Source: Bacteroidota bacterium
Lineage (GTDB): Bacteria; Bacteroidota; Bacteroidia; Chitinophagales; Saprospiraceae
Direction of reading: 5' to 3'
Length of the DNA: 37,940 bases
Assembly (NCBI GenBank): GCA_018222965.1
Contig: JAAEZH010000042.1
Location: 10,401-48,340, forward strand
Part shown: positions 7,842 through 16,928 of the stretch, one piece after another
How the letters are laid out: each line of letters starts with the position of its first letter
Numbering within the stretch: position 1 is the first letter of the stretch
The notes under the pieces: generated by a model
Databases searched by the model: none
What the model saw: only the letters and a program-made list of their open reading frames with translations
Told to the model about the DNA's origin: nothing
Program-made: the position numbers and the translations under genes

Positions 7842-8567
7842 ATGCTCAGATTTACTACACTTTGTATTTGCCTTTTGTGCGGTTTAACAGCCTTACAGGG
7901 CCAATCCTATACCGAAAAGGGGTATGCTGTTTTTTATGCCGATTATTTTGAAGGGCGTAAAACAGCTAATGGGGAGATTTTCTCCAACGATCTTTTTACC
8001 TGTGCACATGCCAGCCACCCACATGGTACGCTTTTAAAAGTAACCCGTCCGGAAAACGGAAAAAGTGTGACTGTTCGCGTAAATGACCGTGGTGGCTTTG
8101 GTGAGGATATCGTTGTCGATATGACCAAGGCAGCAGCTGCACAACTCGGCTTTATTTCCGATGGCAAAGCCTGGGTAGTTGTTGAAGTAGTTGGGTATAA
8201 TGGTGATCCTGAGACCAGTGCAACGGCCAAAGGAGCTCCAACTGCTGAAAGTGAGAATACCTATAAGTTTAAGAGCGGCGGACCCGCCGAGGAACCAAAG
8301 GGGCGGGTAGATTATCTTCCCCTTAATCAGAAGGGTATTTTTCTGCAACTGGCTTCTTATACCATAAAATCTAATGCTGAGCGCCAGTATCTCGCCTGGA
8401 GAGAAAAAGGCATGTCTTATCTCTATATGCAGGAATCCGGCACAGGCGAGGCAAAAAAATATAGCATTTTAATGGGACCTTTTACCAGCCGAGCCGTAGC
8501 AGAACAACAATTGAAAAACATCAAATCGAAGTTCTACATGGATGGGTTTATCAGAGAGCTGCGGTAA
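7842..8567 (+). CDS. rlpA: RlpA-family protein: DPBB domain plus SPOR-like domain
   Basis: 241 residues from the ATG at 7842, chosen because it gives a signal peptide (MLRFTTLCICLLCGLTALQG); the frame is open 19 codons further up, overlapping the previous gene. Residues about 26-118 are a double-psi beta-barrel with the RlpA hallmarks TANGEIFS, CAHASHPHGT and RVNDRGGF. Glu45, His56 and Asp82 have the same spacing (11 and 26) as the catalytic Glu120/His131/Asp157 I recall for Pseudomonas RlpA, so lytic transglycosylase activity on naked glycan strands is plausible. Residues about 165-240 resemble a SPOR domain (GIFLQLASYTIKSNAE; YSILMGPFTSRAVAEQQL), which binds denuded peptidoglycan at division sites. 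Its stop lies 7 bp from the stop of the convergent metallopeptidase gene. Confidence 0.88.
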   Translation: MLRFTTLCICLLCGLTALQGQSYTEKGYAVFYADYFEGRKTANGEIFSNDLFTCAHASHPHGTLLKVTRPENGKSVTVRVNDRGGFGEDIVVDMTKAAAAQLGFISDGKAWVVVEVVGYNGDPETSATAKGAPTAESENTYKFKSGGPAEEPKGRVDYLPLNQKGIFLQLASYTIKSNAERQYLAWREKGMSYLYMQESGTGEAKKYSILMGPFTSRAVAEQQLKNIKSKFYMDGFIRELR

Positions 8568-8574
8568 AAATCCT

Positions 8575-11500
8575 TTAACTTTTTATCCAGGGTTTAGTCC
8601 AGATGACCTTTCCAAAGGCGTTCAATCCATTTATGGTGTACATGCCTCTGGGAAGGTTTTCCATTTGTAGGATCAGGCGTTCTGCCGTTTGGTCAATACT
8701 AAGAATTAAAGAGCCCGTCATGCTGTAAATCTGGATTTTATCAGTAGCTGAATCCATACCTTCAATATTCAAAAGCGCATTTCCCGGATTTGGATATAGC
8801 TTGATTTTGTTGCCAGTTTCCGCTTGCTTTGTAGATGTAGGTTCCTGCCAGAATATGCCTGTTTTGGGGCTGGAAAGATCGGCCATACTAATCCATTTTC
8901 TTCGTAGATATTCCGAGACTCCTTTCATTTCGGCTTCCGAAAGCGCGGTCTCCCACAATATCAGCTCTCCTATTTTTCCTTCCCACTGCGTGTCTGTATA
9001 ATTAACCCCGGAATTAGATGGTTCGGTCATACTTACTCCCAGGATACAGAAGTCCAGTGGATTAGGTGTGCTAAGCGGATCAACTTCTTCTCCATTTAAA
9101 AAAGTACTGCCATTGAGTGTTGTGGGCGGTGCATTTCCTGCAAAAAGTTGGTCAGCACTTTCGTCTCTTGGAATGTTTTCCGACAAACCTTCAAAGGGTG
9201 CCGTTTGAGGAAATGAAATCGGGTTTTCTTCATAGGCCATTAGTATAGTCTGGTATCCGGAGACTTGTGTTTCTATGGATTGCAGCCAAATGGTTGCAAA
9301 ATCGGCTACCCCCAATCCATTTTGGTAATGGCTTCGATAAGCAAACCAGTTTCCTTCAGCCCATTGATTTCCACCTGGAAAATACCAGTCTAAGAGGGAG
9401 GAAGTAGGTGCCTGAGGTTCATCGGTCATCCCATCTCCATCGAGGTCAGAAGCATCCATCCGAAGGATGATGCCGGGAATAGAGCCCGGATCTGTCTCCG
9501 GCTGCTGTGGAATATTGGATATCGCGTCTGCATAATACCAGCCTGTTCCACCCGGTGGGCTGAAGGTCGTACCTGCCGCCAATGGGCTAACACAGTCCGG
9601 GGAATCGTACCAGTAATAATCCATCGTGGGATCGGGATCCACAATGGTTAGTTGGTTCCCGGGCGTAATTTCCAAAGTTGGTTGACCGGCCAATTGCACC
9701 GCAAACCCCCTTTTATTGTCACTAAGACCGTTCAATGCAGGGTCGTATGCAAATACGTTGTACCCCCCTGAAGCAGGCGGCTGGAAATAGCTGCCCGTCT
9801 CTAAAGGAACCGAAGCATCGCCTGCTGCATACCAGTAGTATTGGTAGGCCGGATCCGGAGTCTCGATGCGCACCTGACAGTTGCCGTCCTGTACCACGAT
9901 CAGGTCCGCCGCAATGAATGATTCGTAGGCTCCAACAGTCAGGGTATTTGATACCACTTCCAGATTACTGTCTTTAACCAGGTATCTGTACTCCCCGCTG
10001 AGTAACTCTGTACGAGCGCTCAGGTTTTCCGCATCCGGATTTTCAATAAAGGTATCGTCCGTTTTTATTCCGTAAAATTCCAATTCCTGTAATTGGGTGG
10101 AGGCATCCCCGCTGTTTTCCAATACAAAGAATCGGTAATATTCAAATACCTCCGGATTGTCAACGATAAAGCAACGCTTTAGAAAACGGTCCGGAAAATC
10201 TTCTTCTGTTCGGCTGTCGAGCGTCGTCCAATCCTGGCCATTATCAGATCCCTGAAAGAGCCATGTTTTAGGATCCCTGCCGGGTACATCATCCCCACTG
10301 GTTATGCAATAATATTCGACTTTAGCTCCTGCCGGATTGAAATAGCTGATCCAGGCATCTGTATCTGTAAAGTGGAGCCACTTCGTTCCCAGATCGTCAT
10401 CAAAGGCAAATTCAGGAAGGTGTCCAAAGTCGTCTCCACTTGCTTCAATATTGGCCGGGTTTGCATCCGTGACGTCCCGGTTCAGTCTTTCGCTCCAGGT
10501 GATTTGATAGGGGGGGAGCCCGCCATTAATGTCCAGGTAGATTTGTCCGCCGGGCCGGTCTGCTTCGCTCGCGAAAACGGTTTCATCTACGGAAATCTCT
10601 GAAGAGACACCGGCGAGATTAAAACTAATTGTCCGGGCGCACCATTGGTCTGTAACGAGGGTAACCTCATAGTTTCCGTTGTCCAATCCCTCGATCATGG
10701 GACCGCTGCCTCCCGTAGACCAACTGATATCCAATTCGTCAACATCATAGCTTTCTACATCGACCCAAACAGTCCAACTGCCGTTTTCAAAGTTTGAACA
10801 AACCTGCGGATTCAGGAGCGGCCAGGACCCTACCGTTTCCTCTACACTTACAGAACAACCATTGGCATCAACGACTTCCATTTGATAAGTGCCGGGAGCT
10901 AGTCCGCTGAGTGGTTGAGAAACGGCTGATCCATTCTGAAATACAGCATAAGGCGCTTCCCCTCCATTGATAATGAAAACGATTTGCCCGTTGGCCTCCC
11001 CGGTACAATCTGCCGGAATAGCTTCCGTATTTGCTTGCAGATCATAATTGCTTACATCCGATTGATCGATTGTCCAGGTAAAGCTTTGATAGGGCCGGGG
11101 ATAAATCTCTTCAAATTTTGGGTCATAACGAACCAGGCTGGTCGTGTCTGTTACTGCCAGGGTAAGCTCATACTGGTCGCAGGGACCAAAGCTTACATCC
11201 ACGCTTTCGACGCCATGAGCGATCAATTGTCCGTTTAGGAACCACTCATACATTTGGGTATTGGGTTCCGGCTTTAAAATGTCAGCAGAAAAGGTGACTG
11301 TCTCATTGCCCGATACCGAAATATTCGGATTGGCCGGCTGCGGATTTTCAATGACGTGTACATACTTATAAAGGAAACAAATCGTGCGTTGCACACAGGG
11401 GGCACAAAATCCTTGTCCGTAGTCCTCTCCAAAACCGCCTGCGCCCATAATGCAATTTCGGGCACTGGGGCGGTGGCAGCCAAAGTAATTGGTGAGCGCA

Positions 11501-12612
11501 CCTTCAAAAGCACCATAGCTGTCCAGGTAGGCTTCTGTATAAGGGGTTGGCAGAGGAGTGGCAGGATCTACCCATAATCGCCAGGGAATGTCTTCCCAAA
11601 CTAATGCGCCGGTGGTGTTCCCGGATTCCCAGCAATTGCCTCCCGACCATTCTCCGCTGGCGCTATACTCATCGGGTAAGCCGGGCATGGTATGACTGAA
11701 TTCGTGCAAAAGGGTTTCCCATCCCATCCCAAACATTTTCCCATCGCCTACGCGCAATTCCCGAATCAATCCGGCTCCGCCACCACCCCCATACCTGGTC
11801 GTGGAAAACCAGGTTGCCCAACCTGTTTCCTCATTTGCCCAGGGTAAAAACATGGAATCCCGGAGGTCTTTTATAACATCAAAGCTCCACCACTCCTCAT
11901 CAGAAGGAGCGTCCGGCCAATAAGCTGCATACAGATTAAAGAAGTTTTTATACTGTGCATAGGGCGTCTTGGCGGCCTGATCTCCGTAAGTAAAAGCCAG
12001 GAGCAGATCGTCTTCAAATGCCTGTACAAATTCGGCCTGACTTGAAAAGGCATCGTTTGGATTAGAGGTGCCCCGGTTCTGAATAACCCAATTGATCCGG
12101 TTGTCTTTCGGACCATTATAGCATATAGTATCTATCTCTTGCAGCGCTATTAGATCCTGCAGGTTGACACAACTCCCGTCATCTGACGTGGCCAGTGGAT
12201 CATAATTGTAACTCTCCGGATCGGTGCAGCCGGGAATAAATGGAATGCAATCTGCCTCGTTAATGCCAAAATACGCCACATCATAATCCCCGTCAGCCAA
12301 CGCATAAGTAAGCAATTCTCCCGGCCAGCTGAGTTGTAGCGAACCCCCATTCCAACCATCGCCATAGGAGTCGGTAAACTCCAGTAAATAACAACCGTCA
12401 CTCAGACAAAGGGTGGTGTCGTAGGTGCTAAAATCATCTTCTCCCTGGAAGCTGTATAGAAGGCTGCCCGTCTCATCATACAATTCCCATCCCATTTCAT
12501 AACCCCAGTCCTGGGTATTGGATAAAAAGGTTACAGCATTTTCGGGACAGTCTTGTGCCAGGAGTCGGGTGGAGAGAAAAATGTAAAGGAACAGAAGAGG
12601 AATATTGCGCAT
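8575..12612 (-). CDS. Secreted M64-type zinc metallopeptidase, multidomain, with T9SS sorting domain
   Basis: 1345 residues. Residues 1-19 are a signal peptide (MRNIPLLFLYIFLSTRLLA). Residues about 30-100 hold a DSYGDGWNGG-type domain; about 128-148 the motif GCTDPESYNYDPLATSDDGS. Residues about 160-420 are the peptidase, with the zinc motif HEFSHTMPGLPDEY (His303, Glu304, His307; Asp314 in GLPDEY) and the later NCIMGAGG and FCAPCVQRTI segments typical of the IgA-peptidase M64 family. Then follow an Ig/PKD-like domain (about 425-515), SprB-like repeats (about 525-670), a discoidin (F5/8 C-like) domain (about 718-850) inserted in another SprB-like repeat, Ig-like segments (about 905-1030), a LamG-like domain (about 1045-1250) and the sorting domain (LYPNPGNALLNI onward, about 1270-1345). 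Likely a surface or released protease; its substrate cannot be told. Confidence 0.88.
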   Translation of the reverse strand: MRNIPLLFLYIFLSTRLLAQDCPENAVTFLSNTQDWGYEMGWELYDETGSLLYSFQGEDDFSTYDTTLCLSDGCYLLEFTDSYGDGWNGGSLQLSWPGELLTYALADGDYDVAYFGINEADCIPFIPGCTDPESYNYDPLATSDDGSCVNLQDLIALQEIDTICYNGPKDNRINWVIQNRGTSNPNDAFSSQAEFVQAFEDDLLLAFTYGDQAAKTPYAQYKNFFNLYAAYWPDAPSDEEWWSFDVIKDLRDSMFLPWANEETGWATWFSTTRYGGGGGAGLIRELRVGDGKMFGMGWETLLHEFSHTMPGLPDEYSASGEWSGGNCWESGNTTGALVWEDIPWRLWVDPATPLPTPYTEAYLDSYGAFEGALTNYFGCHRPSARNCIMGAGGFGEDYGQGFCAPCVQRTICFLYKYVHVIENPQPANPNISVSGNETVTFSADILKPEPNTQMYEWFLNGQLIAHGVESVDVSFGPCDQYELTLAVTDTTSLVRYDPKFEEIYPRPYQSFTWTIDQSDVSNYDLQANTEAIPADCTGEANGQIVFIINGGEAPYAVFQNGSAVSQPLSGLAPGTYQMEVVDANGCSVSVEETVGSWPLLNPQVCSNFENGSWTVWVDVESYDVDELDISWSTGGSGPMIEGLDNGNYEVTLVTDQWCARTISFNLAGVSSEISVDETVFASEADRPGGQIYLDINGGLPPYQITWSERLNRDVTDANPANIEASGDDFGHLPEFAFDDDLGTKWLHFTDTDAWISYFNPAGAKVEYYCITSGDDVPGRDPKTWLFQGSDNGQDWTTLDSRTEEDFPDRFLKRCFIVDNPEVFEYYRFFVLENSGDASTQLQELEFYGIKTDDTFIENPDAENLSARTELLSGEYRYLVKDSNLEVVSNTLTVGAYESFIAADLIVVQDGNCQVRIETPDPAYQYYWYAAGDASVPLETGSYFQPPASGGYNVFAYDPALNGLSDNKRGFAVQLAGQPTLEITPGNQLTIVDPDPTMDYYWYDSPDCVSPLAAGTTFSPPGGTGWYYADAISNIPQQPETDPGSIPGIILRMDASDLDGDGMTDEPQAPTSSLLDWYFPGGNQWAEGNWFAYRSHYQNGLGVADFATIWLQSIETQVSGYQTILMAYEENPISFPQTAPFEGLSENIPRDESADQLFAGNAPPTTLNGSTFLNGEEVDPLSTPNPLDFCILGVSMTEPSNSGVNYTDTQWEGKIGELILWETALSEAEMKGVSEYLRRKWISMADLSSPKTGIFWQEPTSTKQAETGNKIKLYPNPGNALLNIEGMDSATDKIQIYSMTGSLILSIDQTAERLILQMENLPRGMYTINGLNAFGKVIWTKPWIKS

Positions 12613-12635
12613 AACTTGAGTTGTTGGAAGGGGTT

Positions 12636-12649
12636 TTGTAGGTCTACAA
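12636..12649. promoter_or_regulatory. Small inverted repeat in divergent intergenic region
   Basis: TTGTAG-gt-CTACAA lies 24 bp upstream of the metallopeptidase start (12612) and 120 bp upstream of the divergent OmpA-family gene. It could be an operator, but nothing else supports this. Confidence 0.25.
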
Positions 12650-12768
12650 GTTACAAAATCTGTTTAGCCTCTTATCTGTTTTTCTGCCTTTCGGCGAATT
12701 TAGGAGTGTTTGCAACCGATTGGGTTTGTTTCTTTTTGAGAGGCAGCTCGTTATGGGATAAAACCCAA

Positions 12769-13827
12769 ATGAAAATATTGCCACTGCTTTTGTCTCTTCT
12801 TTTTGCCTTTTCGGCGAAAGCCCAAAACATGGTTCCCAACGAATCATTTGAGGATGTTACCAATCCTACAACCCGTTGGTCTGGCACCCATTCTGCTTTT
12901 CATAGAAACATCAATGGTTGGACTTCTCCGACTCAGGGATCCCCGGATGTTTTATTTATCGAATACCGCGATCGCATGTATCCCCGAAGACCCCGGGTTA
13001 ATCTTTTGCCTTATACACCCCGCACGGGAAACTATATGATGGGCATAAAAACCTTCGGATGTGCTGTCAACACTCTGCATTGTAAAGAATACCTGCAGAT
13101 CCGCCTTAAGAGGCCGGTTAGGGCCGGCAAAGAATATTATTTTGAATACTGGGTTTGCCCCATTGCCTCCTCTGTAAAAGTGAATGGATTTGGAGTAGCG
13201 CTGCTGCCTGCACATATGCAGGATATCGGTCAATTGGGACTCATCAACGTATCACCAGCCTGTGTAGACGAAACGCTTATTGATCGGGATACCGCCTGGC
13301 AAAAGGTGTCAGGGACATTTTTGGCAGAAGCTGATTTTGCCTATCTCATATTGGGGAACTTTATGGAAGATAAAGCCATTCCTGCCATACATGAAGCAGC
13401 AGGTATTGACTACGGCTACTATCTGATCGATGATGTCTTATTGAAACCGCTTTTCGATGAACCAGCCTCAGACTTTCGTCCGGATGAGATCATTGTGTTG
13501 GAGGATATTCTCTTTGACTTTGATAAGGCGGTCCTAAAAGAAGGTGCCTTTACCCAGTTGGAAGCACTGGCAGCGTACCTGAAAGAACATTCCGAATTCC
13601 ATTTGGAAATCAGAGGACATACCGATTCGGAGGGCTCGGACGCATATAATGTAGCCTTGTCTCTGAAACGAGCATCAGCCGTAAAACAGTATTTGGTACA
13701 TAATGGAATAGCCTCAGACCGACTTCAGGCTAAGGGGTTTGGTAAGGAGTATCCCGTTTCAAAAAGTGCGGATGAGGAATCCCACAAACTAAACAGGCGG
13801 GTAGAAGTACGGATTTATTTTCCCTGA
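12769..13827 (+). CDS. OmpA-family protein with N-terminal carbohydrate-binding-like domain
   Basis: 352 residues from the ATG at 12769, chosen because it starts a signal peptide (MKILPLLLSLLFAFSAKAQ); the frame is open about 70 codons further upstream but that part is not protein-like. Residues about 20-230 form a beta-rich domain that begins NMVPNESFEDV and ends YYLIDDVLLKP, the pattern of galactose-binding-like/CBM-type jelly rolls found before OmpA domains in Bacteroidota. Residues about 243-352 are an OmpA C-terminal domain (ILFDFDKAVLK; IRGHTDSEGSDAYNVALSLK with Arg301 after it; ending LNRRVEVRIY), which binds diaminopimelate in peptidoglycan through conserved Asp/Arg. The protein probably tethers a surface or periplasmic ligand-binding domain to the cell wall. 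It is divergent from the metallopeptidase gene. Confidence 0.85.
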   Translation: MKILPLLLSLLFAFSAKAQNMVPNESFEDVTNPTTRWSGTHSAFHRNINGWTSPTQGSPDVLFIEYRDRMYPRRPRVNLLPYTPRTGNYMMGIKTFGCAVNTLHCKEYLQIRLKRPVRAGKEYYFEYWVCPIASSVKVNGFGVALLPAHMQDIGQLGLINVSPACVDETLIDRDTAWQKVSGTFLAEADFAYLILGNFMEDKAIPAIHEAAGIDYGYYLIDDVLLKPLFDEPASDFRPDEIIVLEDILFDFDKAVLKEGAFTQLEALAAYLKEHSEFHLEIRGHTDSEGSDAYNVALSLKRASAVKQYLVHNGIASDRLQAKGFGKEYPVSKSADEESHKLNRRVEVRIYFP

Positions 13828-14010
13828 TGGTCCTCAAACGAGCTTTTTTAAGCGGAATAATAGCCTGGAATGTTAAAGTTTTCTGAACAATCTGACTAAT
13901 TTGAGACATTTTAAGGGTGATGCCGTCTGAATAGTGAAAAATGAATAGAGCGTTTGACGGATACCCTATCAGACAACAATTTTTCTTTGTTCATTAAATG
14001 TAATATCACA

Positions 14011-14559
14011 ATGAGAATCTGGATCCTTTTGATCGCAGTTACAATGGGTCTGGTGGCTTGTAATTCTGAAGCTCCTACCGAAGAGGTGACGCTTCCGGAA
14101 CCACCGAATAACGAAGTTTCAGCCCCGTCATCCCTTACAGGAGTGTTTAACTCCAATACTGGTGTTTTGCGTGGAATTGATTTTTCCATGGATAAAACCG
14201 CCGTGTCCGGTGCTGAAAGTGCCGATCAGGTAGAAAGCAATGACAACAGTATGATGTACTCCGTAGACATCAACGATTCTGAATTTGTAGACCTTATCTA
14301 CACATTTTCCGGAGATCAGTTGAGTCAGATTGAGATGGATGTTTACGCATCTGATGTTGCAGCTGCAGATACATACTATCAGGATTTGGTTTCTTACTTC
14401 AACAATAAATACCTGCCTCGTGAAAGTCTTTGGGATGGTGCCGTAAACGATGTGCCTTTTACCACCTTCGTTCAGAAAGTGGAAGATCCCGAAAACCCCG
14501 GAGTGATCGTATTCTACGAGCGCATGAGTGAGGCAAGTGCAGCTGTTTACGGAGAATAA
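14011..14559 (+). CDS. Small hypothetical lipoprotein
   Basis: 182 residues from the ATG at 14011; the 19 codons above it in frame do not fit a signal. MRIWILLIAVTMGLVAC has a lipobox (LVAC, Cys17), followed by an acidic linker (NSEAPTEEVTLPEPPNNE). The mature domain, about residues 50-182, is acidic with a predicted alpha/beta mix (VDINDSEFVDLIYTFSGDQL; YYQDLVSYFNNKYL). I do not recognise the family. The next gene follows after 45 bp in the same direction. Confidence 0.7.
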   Translation: MRIWILLIAVTMGLVACNSEAPTEEVTLPEPPNNEVSAPSSLTGVFNSNTGVLRGIDFSMDKTAVSGAESADQVESNDNSMMYSVDINDSEFVDLIYTFSGDQLSQIEMDVYASDVAAADTYYQDLVSYFNNKYLPRESLWDGAVNDVPFTTFVQKVEDPENPGVIVFYERMSEASAAVYGE

Positions 14560-14604
14560 TCACCTTCCGCTACTTATATTGATAAATCTCAAAATCGCAA
14601 AGTC

Positions 14605-15216
14605 ATGAAACTCAAATTAATTTTTTCATTCCTGTTAATGCTTGGTATGCTTGGTTTTACCAACACGCTGCAAGCACAAACAGAAGGTGAAGCGGAATCT
14701 GAAGTAATGGAAGAATCTGCTGAACAAGAACGTCCGGCAAAGGATAAAGAAGCACGTCGCAAAGGTCTCGAAGACAACAAAGAACGTGCAAAAGAAGAAA
14801 AAGAACGCGCTCAGGAAGTTGCTAATGAAGAACGTGAGCGTGAACTGAAAACGGAACGCACTAAGGAGCCTAAGACGGAGCGCACCAAGGAACCGAAAAC
14901 CGAGCGCAACATGGAGGAAAAGCCAGGTCGCCAGGGCGAAAAGCCAAATAAAGAGCGCAATATGGACGAGAAGCCAGGTCGTCAGGGTGATGAACCTAAG
15001 ACGGAGCGCAACATGGAAGAAAAGCCAGGCCGCCAGGGTGAAGCTAAAGAGAAAGGCGAAAGAAGCCGCAGCGAGGAAGCCCCCGGCAAGCGCGAAGGCG
15101 AAGTCAAAGGCGATCGCAGCGAGGAAGCGCCAGGTAGCCGCAAATCTGAAGCTCCCGGCCAACAACGGGAGAAGAAAGAAAAGAAAGAACGCGAAGGCGG
15201 TTCATCCGGCAACTAA
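14605..15216 (+). CDS. Exported highly charged repeat protein
   Basis: 203 residues. Residues 1-24 are a signal peptide (MKLKLIFSFLLMLGMLGFTNTLQAQ region). The rest is almost only Glu, Lys, Arg, Gly, Pro and Asn. It starts with a helical Lys/Glu/Arg stretch (ARRKGLEDNKERAKEEKERA), continues with three ERTKEPKT-type units, three copies of ERNMEEKPGRQG (one reads MDEKPG) and ends with SEEAPG-type units. Such composition implies an extended, disordered or single-helix periplasmic or outer-membrane-associated protein. No function can be assigned. It ends 36 bp before a strong terminator, so the preceding lipoprotein gene and this one may form a unit. Confidence 0.7.
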   Translation: MKLKLIFSFLLMLGMLGFTNTLQAQTEGEAESEVMEESAEQERPAKDKEARRKGLEDNKERAKEEKERAQEVANEERERELKTERTKEPKTERTKEPKTERNMEEKPGRQGEKPNKERNMDEKPGRQGDEPKTERNMEEKPGRQGEAKEKGERSRSEEAPGKREGEVKGDRSEEAPGSRKSEAPGQQREKKEKKEREGGSSGN

Positions 15217-15252
15217 CAATTGACCTGATGCTGCCCTGCAGCCAGAATGTTG

Positions 15253-15289
15253 AAACCGGTGTTTGCTCCATGCAGACACCGGTTTTTTT
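15253..15289 (+). terminator. Intrinsic terminator before the suf promoter
   Basis: Perfect 10-bp stem AAACCGGTGT (15253-15262) with its complement at 15276-15285, 13-nt loop, followed by T residues to 15289. It insulates the suf operon from the upstream genes. Confidence 0.92.
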
Positions 15290-15357
15290 AATTTACCCCG
15301 CTTAAACAGACTTATTCTCCCGATTTCCTCCTTTTTTTTAAACCTTGTTTATACTTT

Positions 15358-15389
15358 TTTGTATTACTATTCCGAAGTGTGTACTTTTG
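15358..15389 (+). promoter_or_regulatory. Promoter of the suf operon
   Basis: TTTG (15358-15361), a 20-nt spacer and TACTTTTG (15382-15389) match the Bacteroidota housekeeping consensus TTTG, 19-21 nt, TAnnTTTG. Transcription should start near 15393-15397, giving a leader of about 55 nt before the sufB ATG at 15451. Confidence 0.85.
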
Positions 15390-15393
15390 CGCG

Positions 15394-15423
15394 GAAGTTG
15401 CAACGGTATTTCAGCGCAACTTC
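15394..15423 (+). promoter_or_regulatory. Inverted repeat at the suf transcription start
   Basis: GAAGTTGC (15394-15401) is repeated inverted as GCAACTTC (15416-15423) with 14 nt between. It sits at the very start of the predicted mRNA, so it may be an operator overlapping the start site or a 5' stem-loop that stabilises the message. Confidence 0.5.
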
Positions 15424-15450
15424 GCCTAGTCTAAATAAGAAAAATACTGC

Positions 15451-16896
15451 ATGAGTGATTCAATGCAAACGCTGGAAAAACATACCAGCAGCGAATATAA
15501 GTACGGATTTACCTCTGATATCGATACCGATTCTTTTCCGAAAGGATTGAATGAGGATGTAATTCGCGGCATTTCTGCCAAGAAAGAAGAGCCTGAATGG
15601 TTGACCGAATGGCGTCTAAGCGCTTATCGGAACTGGTTGGAAATGACCGAGCCAAAATGGCCCAATGTAGAATATCCTCCCATCGATTATCAGGACATCA
15701 TTTATTATGCCGCTCCAAGGAAAAAACCGAAGTACGAGAGTCTGGATGAAGTAGATCCGGAATTGCTGCGCACTTTCGATCGTCTGGGAATTCCACTCGA
15801 TGAGCAAAAGGTTTTGGCAGGTGTGGCGGTAGATGCCGTAATCGACAGCGTTTCCGTAAAAACAACCTTCAAAAAAGAATTATCAGAGTTGGGAATCATT
15901 TTCTGCTCTTTTAGTGAGGCAGTAAAGGATCATCCCGAATTGGTACGGGAGTATCTGGGTACAGTAGTTCCTCCGGCAGATAATTACTTTGCAGCTCTCA
16001 ACTCTGCTGTATTTAGCGACGGTTCTTTTGTATACATTCCAAAGGGCGTTCGTTGTCCGATGGAGCTTTCAACTTACTTCCGGATCAATGCAGCCAATAC
16101 CGGCCAGTTTGAACGAACGCTCATCATCGCCGAAGATGAAAGCTACGTAAGTTATCTGGAGGGTTGTACAGCTCCTATGCGGGATGAAAATCAGTTACAC
16201 GCTGCGGTAGTTGAGCTCGTTGCCAAAGAAAAATCGACCATCAAATACTCTACGGTACAAAACTGGTACCCGGGTGATAAAGATGGCAAAGGCGGCATTT
16301 ACAACTTCGTAACCAAGCGTGGTCTTTGTGCCGGAAATCATTCCAAAATATCCTGGGCACAAGTAGAGACCGGTTCTTCCATTACCTGGAAATATCCTTC
16401 CTGTATTTTGAAAGGAGATTACTCGGTAGGAGAGTTTTACAGTGTGGCCGTAACCAACAATCGCCAACAGGCTGATACCGGTACAAAAATGGTACACCTG
16501 GGTAAGAATACCCGCTCGGTGATCATTTCCAAAGGTATTTCTGCAGGCTACAGCCAAAACTCTTACCGCGGACAGGTAAAAGTGGCCCGCAAAGCTGAAA
16601 ACGCACACAACTTCTCCCAGTGTGATTCACTGCTAATGGGGGATAAGTGTGGGGCACATACCTTCCCTTACCTCGAAGTAGAAAACCCAAGTGCCCGTGT
16701 GGAGCACGAGGCTACGACCTCCAAAATTGGAGAAGATCAGTTGTTCTATCTGCAGCAACGCGGTCTGCGGGAAGACGATGCGATCAATATGATCGTAAAC
16801 GGCTATTGTAAGGAAGTTTTCAATGAGCTGCCCATGGAGTTTGCCGTTGAAGCACAAAAACTGCTGGAAATTAGCCTGGAAGGAAGCGTTGGATAA
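15451..16896 (+). CDS. sufB: SufB, Fe-S cluster assembly scaffold
   Basis: 481 residues, the usual SufB length. SufB pairs with SufD and the ATPase SufC as the SufBC2D scaffold on which Fe-S clusters form in the cytoplasm. The sequence shows the family core [40 protein letters not shown], and the C-terminal block [20 protein letters not shown] followed by [14 protein letters not shown]. Cys391 in QCDSLLMGD occupies the position of the sulfur-accepting Cys405 of the E. coli protein as judged by distance from the C-terminus. The C-terminus [18 protein letters not shown] is typical. First gene of the operon; sufC starts 32 bp downstream. Confidence 0.97.
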   Translation: MSDSMQTLEKHTSSEYKYGFTSDIDTDSFPKGLNEDVIRGISAKKEEPEWLTEWRLSAYRNWLEMTEPKWPNVEYPPIDYQDIIYYAAPRKKPKYESLDEVDPELLRTFDRLGIPLDEQKVLAGVAVDAVIDSVSVKTTFKKELSELGIIFCSFSEAVKDHPELVREYLGTVVPPADNYFAALNSAVFSDGSFVYIPKGVRCPMELSTYFRINAANTGQFERTLIIAEDESYVSYLEGCTAPMRDENQLHAAVVELVAKEKSTIKYSTVQNWYPGDKDGKGGIYNFVTKRGLCAGNHSKISWAQVETGSSITWKYPSCILKGDYSVGEFYSVAVTNNRQQADTGTKMVHLGKNTRSVIISKGISAGYSQNSYRGQVKVARKAENAHNFSQCDSLLMGDKCGAHTFPYLEVENPSARVEHEATTSKIGEDQLFYLQQRGLREDDAINMIVNGYCKEVFNELPMEFAVEAQKLLEISLEGSVG

Positions 16897-16928
16897 TAAA
16901 GTAAGAACACAAATAATCAGTATATATC

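Noticed and set aside
13828-14010. Gene, promoter or terminator between the OmpA-family gene and the lipoprotein gene
   Set aside because: No coding frame, no stem with T-run and only poorly spaced TTTG elements were seen.
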